Source of the DNA: a bacterium
GTDB taxonomy: Bacteria; Acidobacteriota; Terriglobia; Terriglobales; Acidobacteriaceae
NCBI GenBank assembly: GCA_026225095.1
Contig: JAMFSC010000163.1
Coordinates: 1 to 57,238 of the forward strand
Reading direction: 5' to 3'
Length of the DNA: 57,238 nucleotides
Positions 43,775-52,483 of this stretch are shown one piece after another. The notes under the pieces are model-generated. The model saw only the letters and a program-made list of their open reading frames with translations, was not told the DNA's origin and searched no databases. Position 1 is the first letter of the stretch. Each line of letters opens with the position of its first letter. Both the position numbers and the translations under genes were made by a program.

Positions 43775-44200
43775 TTACTTCACCCGTAGAACCTTGGATT
43801 CCGCGGCAGGTTCCTGGGGCTGGACCTTGGTCTGATCCACGGCGATCTCGACGTTTTCGTGCTTGATGTCGAGGCGGAGCCGGTTGAAGAAGCTCATGTA
43901 AACGTTGGCGACCCAGACCAGGGCAAACTCCGCCAGGATGTAGCCGCGCCAGCCTGGGTAGAGGAGCTGGAAGCGGGTCAGGATAAGGAAGAAGGCCGTG
44001 ACGTAGTGCGAGAAGCAGTACTCGCAGGTGAAGAGATAGAAGAACTTGCGGCCAATGAGGGGCTTGCAGTCCTGGCTCTTGCGCTTGCAGAACTCGCGCG
44101 GCTCGCGGAAGACCTCTTCGTGGGTGACGGTCCAGGCCGCGCAGGCGATGGGCAGCGCGATGAGGAAGAGATGGGCGATCTGGTGGGAGAGAGTCAACAT
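43775..44200 (-). CDS. Small membrane protein with CEYC motif, unknown function
   Basis: 141 aa with about three membrane segments (LFLIALPIACAAWTV; VTAFFLILTRFQLLY; LAEFALVWVANVYMSFF). Cys residues occur in EFCKRKSQDC and LFTCEYCFSHY, a CxxC pair at a membrane edge that resembles DUF1360-type proteins; this is a weak similarity by eye. The start is placed at MLTLSHQ (44200); a longer form to 44248 is possible. It diverges from the second nadC. Function unknown. Confidence 0.7.
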   Translation of the reverse strand: MLTLSHQIAHLFLIALPIACAAWTVTHEEVFREPREFCKRKSQDCKPLIGRKFFYLFTCEYCFSHYVTAFFLILTRFQLLYPGWRGYILAEFALVWVANVYMSFFNRLRLDIKHENVEIAVDQTKVQPQEPAAESKVLRVK

Positions 44201-44300
44201 GGGATTGATGGTGGGCCATCCAGGCGGGCAGCGGCGTACGTAACCCATAGGATGCAGTCTGCGGGTTTAGGATTAAGGCGGACGGTGAAGGGCTGGCGGA

Positions 44301-45194
44301 ATGGATTGGAAGGGCAGACGGGTTCGGACGATACTCGAGGCGGCGCTGGCGGAAGACAAGGCCGCGCATGACATTACCACCCTGCTGACGATCAAGCCGG
44401 GCCTGCGGGCGACCGGGGCGATCGTGGCCAGGCAACCGTGCGTCGTCGCCGGGTTGGGGGCGATTCCCATCTTTTTCGATCTCTTCGACAAGCTCGGAGG
44501 CGACCAGGCGGCAGGATCGCGGCGTTTCGAGGTGGTGAGCCATCCGGAGATCTTCGACGGCGTGCGGGTGAAGAAGGGGCAGACGCTGGCGGTGGTGAGG
44601 CATCATGCCGCGGCGATTCTCTCGTGCGAGCGGGTGATCCTGAACCTGATGCAGCGGATGTGCGGCATCGCGACCGTGACCCATGACTACGTGAAAGCGC
44701 TGGCAGGGACCGGGGCGAAGGTCGTCGATACCCGGAAGACGATTCCGGGACTGCGGGCGCTCGATAAATACGCGGTCTGCTGCGGTGGGGGGGTGAACCA
44801 CCGGCTCGACCTGCAGGACGGTATCTTCATCAAGGCAAACCACATCGCGCTGGGTGGAGGACTGCCCAAAGCCCTGGAGCATGCGCTTGCGGGCAGGAAG
44901 CCGGGGCAACGCGTCGAGGTGGAGGTGCGGAGCCAGGTGGAGCTCGAGCAGGCGTTGGAGGGCGGCGCGGAGGCGATCCTGCTCGAAGATATGACTCCCG
45001 CGATGGTGAAGAAGGCTGTGAAGCAGATTCGGGTGCAGCGTCCGGGCGTGACGATTGAAGCGGCTGGAGGCATCAACCTGGCGACGGTGAAGAGCTATGC
45101 GGAGACGGGCGTGGACTTTGTCTCGGTGGGCGCGCTGACGCATTCGGCGGCGGCGGTCGACCTGGGCATGCGAGTGACAGCGAATGTCTTCTGA
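44301..45194 (+). CDS. nadC: Second nicotinate-nucleotide pyrophosphorylase (NadC paralogue)
   Basis: 297 aa with the full QPRTase signature: CERVILNLMQRMCGIAT, VDTRKTIPGLRALDKYAV, CCGGGVNHRLDLQDGIFIK and SVGALTHSAAAVDLGM. It differs from the operon copy at 17210 by having LLEDMT for LDNFS and GGINL for GNVTL. The reaction should be quinolinate plus PRPP to nicotinate mononucleotide. It is followed by birA (11-bp overlap) and coaX, a cofactor cluster common in many bacteria, so this may be the ancestral copy. Confidence 0.92.
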   Translation: MDWKGRRVRTILEAALAEDKAAHDITTLLTIKPGLRATGAIVARQPCVVAGLGAIPIFFDLFDKLGGDQAAGSRRFEVVSHPEIFDGVRVKKGQTLAVVRHHAAAILSCERVILNLMQRMCGIATVTHDYVKALAGTGAKVVDTRKTIPGLRALDKYAVCCGGGVNHRLDLQDGIFIKANHIALGGGLPKALEHALAGRKPGQRVEVEVRSQVELEQALEGGAEAILLEDMTPAMVKKAVKQIRVQRPGVTIEAAGGINLATVKSYAETGVDFVSVGALTHSAAAVDLGMRVTANVF

Positions 45195-46041
45195 GGTTTG
45201 GGACGCGGAGGCGGTCTCCCTGGGGCTTCGGGGGACCCGGTTCGAGGGGAGGGTCCAGCATCTGGTCTCGGCGGGTTCGACCAATACGCTGGCTATCGAA
45301 GCGGCGCAGGCGGGAGAGCCCGAAGGACGCGTCTGGGTTGCGGATGAGCAGACGGCGGGGCGTGGGCGGGGTGGGCACGCGTGGCACTCGGCGGCGGGAG
45401 ATGGGCTGTATCTGAGTGCGCTGACGCGTCCTCGGCTTGGTCCGGTGGAGGCGATGTGGATCTCGCTGGCTACCGGGCTCGCGGTGCAGACGGCGGTCTA
45501 CCAGGTGACGGGAGCGCGGCCGGATATTCGCTGGCCCAACGACCTGCTGATCGAGGGGAAGAAGTTTGGCGGGATCCTGGTCGAGACCTCCTCCAGTCCA
45601 GCCGGAACGGGCGGGACCGTGGAGATGCTGCGGTACGCCATCATCGGGGTTGGATTGAACGTCGGTCATGCGGAGTTTCCCGAGGATTTGCGCGAAACGG
45701 CGACCTCGCTGCGGCTGGCTACGGGAACGGTCTGGCCGCGGGAGAGTCTGCTGGTGGCGCTGCTGGCTGCGCTCGACGTCGAGCTGGACCGGCTGGAGGC
45801 GGAGCTGATTCCCGGCTCGCCGAGCTTTGGGGACCATACGGACCACACCGGCGAGGGAGCGGGGCTGCTCGAGCGGTTCGCGGCAGCTTCGAGCTGGGTG
45901 CGGGGCAAGTCGGTGAGGGTGGGTGGGGGCGACGGCTATACTGGCGTGACGGCAGGACTCGACCAGCGCGGCTTCCTGCGCGTGCTGGACGACGACGGGA
46001 AGACGCACACGGTCCTTTCGGGCGGAGTGCGGCCACGCTAG
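45184..46041 (+). CDS. birA: Biotin-[acetyl-CoA-carboxylase] ligase
   Basis: Joins biotin to the carboxyl carrier protein via biotinyl-AMP. The 285-aa protein has the ligase core with the GRGRGGHAW nucleotide loop, DIRWPNDLLIEGKKFGGILVE with the biotin-contact Lys, and a C-terminal SH3-like domain. There is no N-terminal helix-turn-helix, so it is a monofunctional ligase without repressor activity. It overlaps nadC by 11 bp. Confidence 0.94.
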   Translation: MSSEVWDAEAVSLGLRGTRFEGRVQHLVSAGSTNTLAIEAAQAGEPEGRVWVADEQTAGRGRGGHAWHSAAGDGLYLSALTRPRLGPVEAMWISLATGLAVQTAVYQVTGARPDIRWPNDLLIEGKKFGGILVETSSSPAGTGGTVEMLRYAIIGVGLNVGHAEFPEDLRETATSLRLATGTVWPRESLLVALLAALDVELDRLEAELIPGSPSFGDHTDHTGEGAGLLERFAAASSWVRGKSVRVGGGDGYTGVTAGLDQRGFLRVLDDDGKTHTVLSGGVRPR

Positions 46042-46075
46042 GCGGAAGCTCCCGTCGTTGGGGAAGGATATCTTG

Positions 46076-46915
46076 ATGCTGCTTGCAGTCGATGTGGGAA
46101 ACACCAACATGGTGATGGGGCTCTACCGGATGACGACGCCTGAGCAACCGGCGGAGCTGCTTTCGCACTGGCGGGTGACGACGCCATTGGAGCAGACCTC
46201 GGACGAGATCGGGGTCACGCTGCGGAGCCTGTTTCATGCGAGCGGCCACGACCTGGGAGACGTCAACGGCATTGCCGTCTCATCGGTGGTTCCGCCGCTC
46301 GATTCCATGCTGCGCAATGCGTTTGAGACCTTCTTTCATGTGAAGCCGCTGTTCATCGAACCGGGCGTGAAGACCGGGCTTCCGGTGCTGACCGACAATC
46401 CCTCGGAGGTTGGGGCGGACCGGATCGTGAACTGCGTGGCGGCGTTCGAGCGGTTCGGTGGACCGACGATCGTGGTGGACATGGGGACGGCGACGACCTT
46501 CGACGTGATCTCGAAGAAGGGCGAGTTTCTGGGCGGGGCGATCGCTCCGGGGCTTGGGATTGCTGCCGATGCCCTGTTTTCGCGGGCGGCGCGGCTGCCG
46601 CGAATCGACATCCGAAGGCCGGCCAAGGTGATCGGGACGAGTACCGTCGACAATATTCAGATCGGGCTCTACTACGGATACATCGGGCTGGTGGACGGGA
46701 TCCTGAAGCGGATGATCGCGGAGCTCGGGCCGGAGACGAAGACGGTGGCGACGGGCGGGCTGGCGAAGCTGATCTCGCCCGGCTCGGAGTGCATCGGGGA
46801 GGTTGACGAGATGCTGACGCTGAACGGGCTGCGGCTAGTCTACGAGAAGAACATGGATCGGCATCGCGACCGGAATCACCGGGACCGCACGCCGATGCGA
46901 CGAGTGGGAGTCTGA
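46076..46915 (+). CDS. coaX: Type III pantothenate kinase
   Basis: First step of CoA synthesis, 279 aa, acetate-kinase fold. LLAVDVGNTNMVMGLY binds phosphate, VGADRIVNC contacts pantothenate and VVDMGTATTFDVI holds the catalytic Asp region. AAGGA 8 nt upstream supports the ATG at 46076 over a TTG at 46058. It lies 34 bp after birA, the common birA-coaX pairing. Confidence 0.95.
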   Translation: MLLAVDVGNTNMVMGLYRMTTPEQPAELLSHWRVTTPLEQTSDEIGVTLRSLFHASGHDLGDVNGIAVSSVVPPLDSMLRNAFETFFHVKPLFIEPGVKTGLPVLTDNPSEVGADRIVNCVAAFERFGGPTIVVDMGTATTFDVISKKGEFLGGAIAPGLGIAADALFSRAARLPRIDIRRPAKVIGTSTVDNIQIGLYYGYIGLVDGILKRMIAELGPETKTVATGGLAKLISPGSECIGEVDEMLTLNGLRLVYEKNMDRHRDRNHRDRTPMRRVGV

Positions 46916-46921
46916 TGCGGC

Positions 46922-47635
46922 GTGTTGAACTACTTCAACTACTTCACGGAGATTGAACAGCGCTTTCAGCAACGGAGGGGGTCGCTGCTGATGCTGTCGA
47001 CGCTGGATTGGGCGCTGATCGAGACCTGGCGGGAGGGCGGGCTACCGCTTGAGGCGGTGCTGCGCGGGATCGATGATGCGTTCGACCGGCATGATGCGAA
47101 GAAGTTACGGGCGGGAGGCCGGGCTCGCAAGGTGAACGGGCTGGCGTGGTGCTCGCAGGCGGTGATGGAGGCGGTCGAGAAGAGCCAGGAGGCGGCGATT
47201 GGATCGCTTGCTCCGGGAGCCGTCGAGGCGGCGGAGAGCGGCTTCGAGGTGCCGCGGGTGCAGAGACATCTTGAGGCCGTGGCAGCTCAGATCGAAGGCG
47301 CGAAGCTGCCGGGAATCGCGGCGGAGGTGGGGGTGGAGTGCGCGGGGCGTCTACGCGATCTGGCGGCTGGGCTGGAGGCTTCGGCGGGGTCGCTTGAAGA
47401 GCTGGATCGGACGTTGACGGTGCTTGAAGAGAAGATCTTCGGGGCGCTGCAGATGGGGGCTCCGGAGGACGAGTTGGTGCGCCTGCGGGAACAGGCTGCG
47501 CGTGAGCTCGCGCCCTATCGGGGCAAGATGCAGGCAGTCCAGATCAAGCAGGTGCAGCAGCAGTTTCTGCAGAAGCGTCTGTTCGAAAGCTATGGGCTGC
47601 CGCGCCTCAGCCTGTTCTACATGAGCCACGTATGA
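46922..47635 (+). CDS. Conserved hypothetical protein, helical
   Basis: 237 aa, almost all predicted helix, with no signal or membrane segment. The N-terminus LNYFNYFTEIEQRFQQRRGS is distinctive; the middle part is a coiled-coil-like stretch (EELDRTLTVLEEKIFGALQM). The start is GTG at 46922, 6 bp after coaX; TTG at 46925 is an alternative. It overlaps the methyltransferase gene by 4 bp (ATGA), so it is co-translated with it. I do not recognise a characterised family. The position suggests a role tied to RNA or translation, but this is only context. Confidence 0.75.
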   Translation: MLNYFNYFTEIEQRFQQRRGSLLMLSTLDWALIETWREGGLPLEAVLRGIDDAFDRHDAKKLRAGGRARKVNGLAWCSQAVMEAVEKSQEAAIGSLAPGAVEAAESGFEVPRVQRHLEAVAAQIEGAKLPGIAAEVGVECAGRLRDLAAGLEASAGSLEELDRTLTVLEEKIFGALQMGAPEDELVRLREQAARELAPYRGKMQAVQIKQVQQQFLQKRLFESYGLPRLSLFYMSHV

Positions 47636-48894
47636 GGCTGCGGATCGAGAGACCAGAGTACGGGGGAGCCTTCGCGGCGCGGGTCGCGGACGGGATGGCG
47701 GTGACGCAGCCGGTGCGTCTTGTGCTTCCGGGCGAGCTGGTGAACGCGACGACGGACGGGCTGGTCGAGGTGCTGGAGGCTTCGGCGGCTCGCGTTCAAG
47801 CTCGCTGCCGTCACTTTGGAGTCTGCGGGGGTTGCGACTATCAGCACGCTGCGTATGCTGCGCAGTTGGAGATCAAGCGGGAGATCCTGGTTGGGCTGCT
47901 GGAGGCGGCGGGGTTGGCCGGAGTTCCAGCCGTCGAGCAGCACGCGAGCGCCCCCTGGGAGTATCGCAATCGCATCCGGCTGCGGGTGGAGGCGGTCGAC
48001 GGGGAGCTTCGCTTTGGCTACAACCGGCGGGGCAGTCGGGATTTTCTGCCGATTGTCGAGTGCCCGATCTCGGCTCCGCTTCTGCTGCGGACGGCGGCAG
48101 CGCTCACCACGTCTGGAACGGCTGCGATGAAACGCTGGTTGCCCTCGATCGCGGAGATTGAGCTTCATGCCTCCGGCGACGAACGCGCCCTGCAGATGAC
48201 CGTCTTCACGCGGGACCGACGAATCGAAGGCTTTGCTGAGTTTTGCGAGGCGCTCGCCGTGCTGGTGCCGGAGCTTTCAGGAGCGGGCGTGCTTGCAGTG
48301 ACAGCCGGGTTTGGCGCGAAGGAGCGGGCTGCGTGGGGTACGGGCGGACTGGTCTATCCGGTGGTGGGACGGAGCTTCTGGGTCTCGCGAGGCGGCTTCT
48401 TCCAGGTCAACCGGTCGATGATCGCCGAGCTGGTTGGGCTGGTGACGGCGGGTCGTCGCAGCGGGCTGGCGTGGGATCTCTATGCCGGGGTCGGGCTCTT
48501 CTCGAGGGTGCTGACGGAGAGCTTCGAGCGGGTGGTCGCGGTCGAATCCGGCTCGCCCGCGGCTGAGGATCTGGCGCAGACCGCGCGAAAGCATCCCAGC
48601 CTCCATGCGGTGAAGGCGGAGACCGTGGGCTTTCTGCGTCGGGAGATTTTGCAGCGGGAGCGGCCGGAGCTCATCGTGATGGACCCGCCCCGTGCCGGTC
48701 TTGGGCAGGACGTCTGCGAGCTGCTGGCGCGCCTGGCGGTGCCGGAGATGGTCTATGTCTCCTGCGATCCCGTCACCTTGGCGCGCGATCTGAAGATGCT
48801 GGTAGACTCCGGCTACCGGCTCGCCGAGTTGCGTCTGCTGGACATGTTTCCCCAGACGTTCCATCTCGAGACCGTAGTCGTGCTGCGCTGCTAG
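47632..48894 (+). CDS. RNA m5U methyltransferase, RlmD/RumA family
   Basis: SAM-dependent methyltransferase of 420 aa. The [4Fe-4S] site CRHFGVCGGCDYQH is near residues 62-75. The methyltransferase domain has GFFQVNRSM, WDLYAGVGLFS (SAM), VMDPPRAGLG (DPPR) and VYVSCDPVTLARD with the catalytic Cys. The N-terminal TRAM-like region is short. It methylates a uridine in 23S rRNA or tRNA; the site is not resolved. Confidence 0.92.
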   Translation: MRLRIERPEYGGAFAARVADGMAVTQPVRLVLPGELVNATTDGLVEVLEASAARVQARCRHFGVCGGCDYQHAAYAAQLEIKREILVGLLEAAGLAGVPAVEQHASAPWEYRNRIRLRVEAVDGELRFGYNRRGSRDFLPIVECPISAPLLLRTAAALTTSGTAAMKRWLPSIAEIELHASGDERALQMTVFTRDRRIEGFAEFCEALAVLVPELSGAGVLAVTAGFGAKERAAWGTGGLVYPVVGRSFWVSRGGFFQVNRSMIAELVGLVTAGRRSGLAWDLYAGVGLFSRVLTESFERVVAVESGSPAAEDLAQTARKHPSLHAVKAETVGFLRREILQRERPELIVMDPPRAGLGQDVCELLARLAVPEMVYVSCDPVTLARDLKMLVDSGYRLAELRLLDMFPQTFHLETVVVLRC

Positions 48895-48908
48895 AGGCCG
48901 GTCGGCGG

Positions 48909-51803
48909 ATGGATGCACCGATGCGGCGTCTGCTTCAGGCCTTTGGAATCTTCGCTCAACGCAGGCCTGTGCCTGTTCCCGACCCTCTGCTGTGGAGGCG
49001 GCCAGGGACGGCGGACGTGTCCGATTCGTTGAACTTTCGGCGGGCTCCGATGCTTTGGGCAGCCCTGTGGTTTGCGCTTGGGATCTTCGCCTCATCGCAA
49101 CTCGGCTGGCGGCCTGCTGTGCTCTGGCTTCCGGGGGTCCTGATGCTGGTGGCTGGGGCGGTGTTTGCGCTCAGGGCTCCGACGCCGTGGGTCCGGCTGG
49201 TTCCGCTGGCTGGTCTGTGGTTGGCGATCGGAGTTGTCTGCGCCGAGATTCAACCATCCACCCCACCTCAAACCGAACTACGTGGATTTGCCGATGGTCT
49301 GAGCCGGACGGTTCGCGGGCGCGTGGTGCGGGTCAGGGTCCTTGCACCCGAACCAGGTGGTTCGGGGCTGGAACCGGATGTTGAGCGTGGAGAATCCGCA
49401 GACGCGGAACGGCCATCGCCCGTCTCGTTCGACCTTGCGCTCGATGCCATTGAAGAAGTGACACCAGACGTCAGCCGGATGGTTCCGGTATCGGGCGGCG
49501 TTCGCGCAACGCTGCTCGCCGACCCCGCGACGACCGCGCCCACCCTGCGATGCGGCGACATCATCGAGGTGCCGATGCGCCTGAAGGTTCCGGACCGATT
49601 CCGCGATCCGGGCGCATGGCAGTACGCGGACTACCTGCTGGACCAGGGGATCGGCGTTCGCGCCACGGCACAGCCAAAGCGTCTGCCCATCCTCACGAAG
49701 CAAGCCTCACGGCGGGTTCTGCCCTCGCGCGAAGGTCTTCGGTGCACCCTGTACGCCGCGCAGTCGTGGGCGGCAGGACGCATGTCTGCCCACACACGGG
49801 CGCCCATCAACCGACGCCTGCCCCCGCTGCTGCGGCTCACGGCGGGCGATGCCGGGATGATCAATGCGATGCTCTTCGGCGACCGTGCCGGGCTGAGCCA
49901 TGCGCTGCGCCTGGGTTTTGAGCGCACAGGCTCCTTCCACCTGTTCGTCGTCTCGGGAATGCACATCGGGCTGATCGCGCTGGGCCTGTTCGGAGCGGCC
50001 CGGCTCCTGCGCCTGCCGCCATGGGCCGCGACGTTCACGACCATTGCGATCACCACGGCCTACGCGGCGCTGACCGGCTTCGGGATTCCGGTCCAGCGAG
50101 CCCTCTGGATGACCTCGATCTTCCTGGTGGCGCGTCTGCTCGATCGGCATCGCAACACGCTGAACGCGCTTGGTGTGGCCGTCTTTGCGGTGCTGGCCTG
50201 GTCGCCGTCGAGCCTCTTCGAGGCAGGCTTTCAGATGACGTTCCTCGCCATCGTCTCCATCGCCGGCATTGCGATGCCTCTGGGCGAGAGGAGCTTCCTG
50301 CGTTATGCGCGTGCCACGCACGGGATCGACGACCTCTGGAAGGATGTCTCGCTGGAACCACGGTTCGCACAGTTCCGCGTCATGCTGCGGATGCTCGATG
50401 AGGCGATCGGGCTGCTCTTCGCGGTGCGGATCGGCGGTCGGCTGGGAGCCTGGCTTACGCGGGCGATCCATCAGGCGACAGCGAATCTGGCCTCGACCGT
50501 CGTCCGCTGGAGCTTCTGGGCGCTCGAGCTTTGCCTCATCGGCGTGGTCACCGAGATGGTGATGGCCCTGCCGATGAGCGTCTACTTCCATCGCGCTGTC
50601 CTGCTCGCGCTGCCGGCGAACCTGTTGACGATCCCGGTGATCGTCGTGCTGGTTCCGCTCGCGATCGCAACCTTCGTCGCCTCGCTCGTGAGCGCATGGG
50701 CAGCGGCTCTGCCGGGAGCCGTCACCGCCTTGCTGCTGCATACGCTGACGCGCGCGATCGGCCATCTGTCACGCCTGCGTCTGGCCGATCTCCGCGTCCC
50801 CGCGCCCGCCGGATGGGTTTGCCTGATCGCGATTGCGGCGCTCGGCTTCTGCTGCTGGGCGGCACGGCGCAGGGGTGGGATGTGGGGCTGGGCGGTAGTT
50901 GCAATGCTCCCGCTGACGGCGGCGATGATCCTGTGGCCGGAGCCGCCGTTGACCACGACGGGTTCGCTGGAGGTAACCGCCATCGACGTAGGCCAGGGCG
51001 ATTCGCTCCTGGTCGTCTCACCGACCGGCGCGGCGATGCTGGTCGACGCGGGTGGGCCAACCGGAGGCCCCGGACAGCCCAACGGCCTGGGCTCAGGCTC
51101 AGGAGGGTTCGACATCGGCGAGGTGGTCGTCTCGCCCTACCTGTGGTCGCGTCGCTTTCGCCGGCTCGATGTCGTCGCGCTGACGCATGAACACAGCGAC
51201 CACATGGGCGGAATGCCGGCGATCCTCGAGGCATTTCGCCCCCGGGAGTTGTGGGTTGGGATCGACGTTGATTCGAAGCCCTATGCCGCCATGCTGCAAC
51301 AGGCCGCCCGGCTCGGCATCCACGTGCGCCACCTGCATGCGGGCGATGCGGTGGCGTGGAACGGGGTCGACGTCCTTACACTCGCACCGGAGATAGGCTA
51401 CGCGAACCCAGGAGCGCCGGGAAACGACGACTCCCTCGTGCTGCATCTCCAGTTCGGCCGCGCCTCCGTTTTGCTGGAGGGCGATGCCGAGGCGCACGTC
51501 GAGGAAGCGATGCTGCGACGGCAGCGCATCCGACCCGTCACCCTGCTGAAGGTGGGCCACCACGGCAGCGCCACCAGCTCCGGAGAGCAGTTCCTCGCCG
51601 CCTTCGCGCCGCGCGAGGCCGTCATCTCGGTCGGCCGGGGGAATACCTTCGGGCACCCCCGCGGCGAGGTCATCGAGCGCATGACGAAACTAGGGGTTAA
51701 ACTCTACCGAACGGATATGTTCGGGCTGACGAGCTTCCTGCTGGGCCGCGACGGTTCCATCCGCGGCGGTCTTCTCCCGCCGGCAACAGATTTGCAGCCA
51801 TAA
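48909..51803 (+). CDS. comEC: DNA internalisation protein ComEC/Rec2
   Basis: Inner-membrane channel for single-stranded DNA in natural transformation, 964 aa. In order: N-terminal membrane helices and an OB-like periplasmic domain (about 30-300), the competence channel region (FVVSGMHIGLIALGLFGAAR; about 320-640) and a C-terminal metallo-beta-lactamase domain with VIDVGQGDSLLV-type entry, LTHEHSDHMGG (metal site) and KVGHHGSATSSG. All three parts are intact. No other competence gene lies nearby. Confidence 0.95.
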   Translation: MDAPMRRLLQAFGIFAQRRPVPVPDPLLWRRPGTADVSDSLNFRRAPMLWAALWFALGIFASSQLGWRPAVLWLPGVLMLVAGAVFALRAPTPWVRLVPLAGLWLAIGVVCAEIQPSTPPQTELRGFADGLSRTVRGRVVRVRVLAPEPGGSGLEPDVERGESADAERPSPVSFDLALDAIEEVTPDVSRMVPVSGGVRATLLADPATTAPTLRCGDIIEVPMRLKVPDRFRDPGAWQYADYLLDQGIGVRATAQPKRLPILTKQASRRVLPSREGLRCTLYAAQSWAAGRMSAHTRAPINRRLPPLLRLTAGDAGMINAMLFGDRAGLSHALRLGFERTGSFHLFVVSGMHIGLIALGLFGAARLLRLPPWAATFTTIAITTAYAALTGFGIPVQRALWMTSIFLVARLLDRHRNTLNALGVAVFAVLAWSPSSLFEAGFQMTFLAIVSIAGIAMPLGERSFLRYARATHGIDDLWKDVSLEPRFAQFRVMLRMLDEAIGLLFAVRIGGRLGAWLTRAIHQATANLASTVVRWSFWALELCLIGVVTEMVMALPMSVYFHRAVLLALPANLLTIPVIVVLVPLAIATFVASLVSAWAAALPGAVTALLLHTLTRAIGHLSRLRLADLRVPAPAGWVCLIAIAALGFCCWAARRRGGMWGWAVVAMLPLTAAMILWPEPPLTTTGSLEVTAIDVGQGDSLLVVSPTGAAMLVDAGGPTGGPGQPNGLGSGSGGFDIGEVVVSPYLWSRRFRRLDVVALTHEHSDHMGGMPAILEAFRPRELWVGIDVDSKPYAAMLQQAARLGIHVRHLHAGDAVAWNGVDVLTLAPEIGYANPGAPGNDDSLVLHLQFGRASVLLEGDAEAHVEEAMLRRQRIRPVTLLKVGHHGSATSSGEQFLAAFAPREAVISVGRGNTFGHPRGEVIERMTKLGVKLYRTDMFGLTSFLLGRDGSIRGGLLPPATDLQP

Positions 51804-51852
51804 CCCCTGTTTTTCGGTAGATCGTCTCTCAAATCAGACGTGGGAGTGTGCG

Positions 51853-52164
51853 ATGAACGTGGACGAGACCCAGCAGCATCCGGAACCACCTCCGGAAAAT
51901 CAGAGCTCCGACGCCAGCAAGACCCCCAGCGTCGAAGAGCGCGAGCAGGAGGCCAGGCTTCTGCGCCGGATGCAGATGATGATGAGCATGGTCATGCAGA
52001 CCATCGCGCAGGATGGCTCGCTGACGGTGGACGAGGCCTCGCAGATGGTCGCCGATGCCAAGACCGCAGCGCTCGCCATGTTTCCCGGCAAGGACCTGGC
52101 CTATGAATTGATCTGGCGGCCGCGATTTCAGCGTCTCATGCGCGAGCGCTTTCGAATGATGTAA
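51853..52164 (+). CDS. Small hypothetical protein, Met-rich helix
   Basis: 103 aa. A disordered acidic, Pro-rich N-terminus (about 30 aa) is followed by a helix rich in Met (LRRMQMMMSMVMQTIAQDG) and an end with basic and aromatic residues. No signal peptide. It sits between comEC and tRNA-Ser. Real coding is supported by a clean start with the codon bias of its neighbours; function unknown. Confidence 0.65.
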   Translation: MNVDETQQHPEPPPENQSSDASKTPSVEEREQEARLLRRMQMMMSMVMQTIAQDGSLTVDEASQMVADAKTAALAMFPGKDLAYELIWRPRFQRLMRERFRMM

Positions 52165-52177
52165 AAGGAAATCCATG

Positions 52178-52267
52178 TGGCGGAAGAGGAGGGATTCGAA
52201 CCCCCGATACCCTTCCGGGTACGCCAGTTTTCAAGACTGGAGCCATCAACCACTCGGCCACTCTTCC
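52178..52267 (-). tRNA. tRNA-Ser (anticodon UGA)
   Basis: Type II tRNA of 90 nt including an encoded CCA. Acceptor GGAAGAG pairs with CTCTTCC (52182-52188). The D arm begins GCCGAGTGG. The anticodon stem CCAGT...ACTGG encloses CTTGAAA (anticodon TGA). A long variable arm and the TTCGAAT T-loop fit serine. Confidence 0.97.
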
Positions 52268-52300
52268 GCTCGCGGGCACGATCTGACGCCTGCTCCTAAA

Positions 52301-52306
52301 ATTGTA
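52301..52306 (-). promoter_or_regulatory. Likely -10 element of tRNA-Ser
   Basis: On the minus strand TACAAT (52306-52301, 5/6 to consensus) lies 34 bp upstream of the tRNA 5' end. The -35 is weak (TTCGAA at 18 bp spacing). Confidence 0.5.
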
Positions 52307-52483
52307 CGACGTACCCGGTAGAAGTTCGAAGCCGAATTAAGCCTGCGGGATGGGGACACGAGGCCGAATTCCGAAGCCAGAATCCCAATCCTGAACCTCC
52401 GGCGAGACAATTCGCGCATCGCCGCCGTGCACAACAGCGTCTAAACGGGTGTAATACGGTGTAAGCGTCCCGCTCCGGAGATC

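Noticed and set aside
48909-49020. Signal peptide for ComEC
   Set aside because: The first 40 residues are basic and polar; the hydrophobic start is an internal membrane helix, not a cleaved signal.
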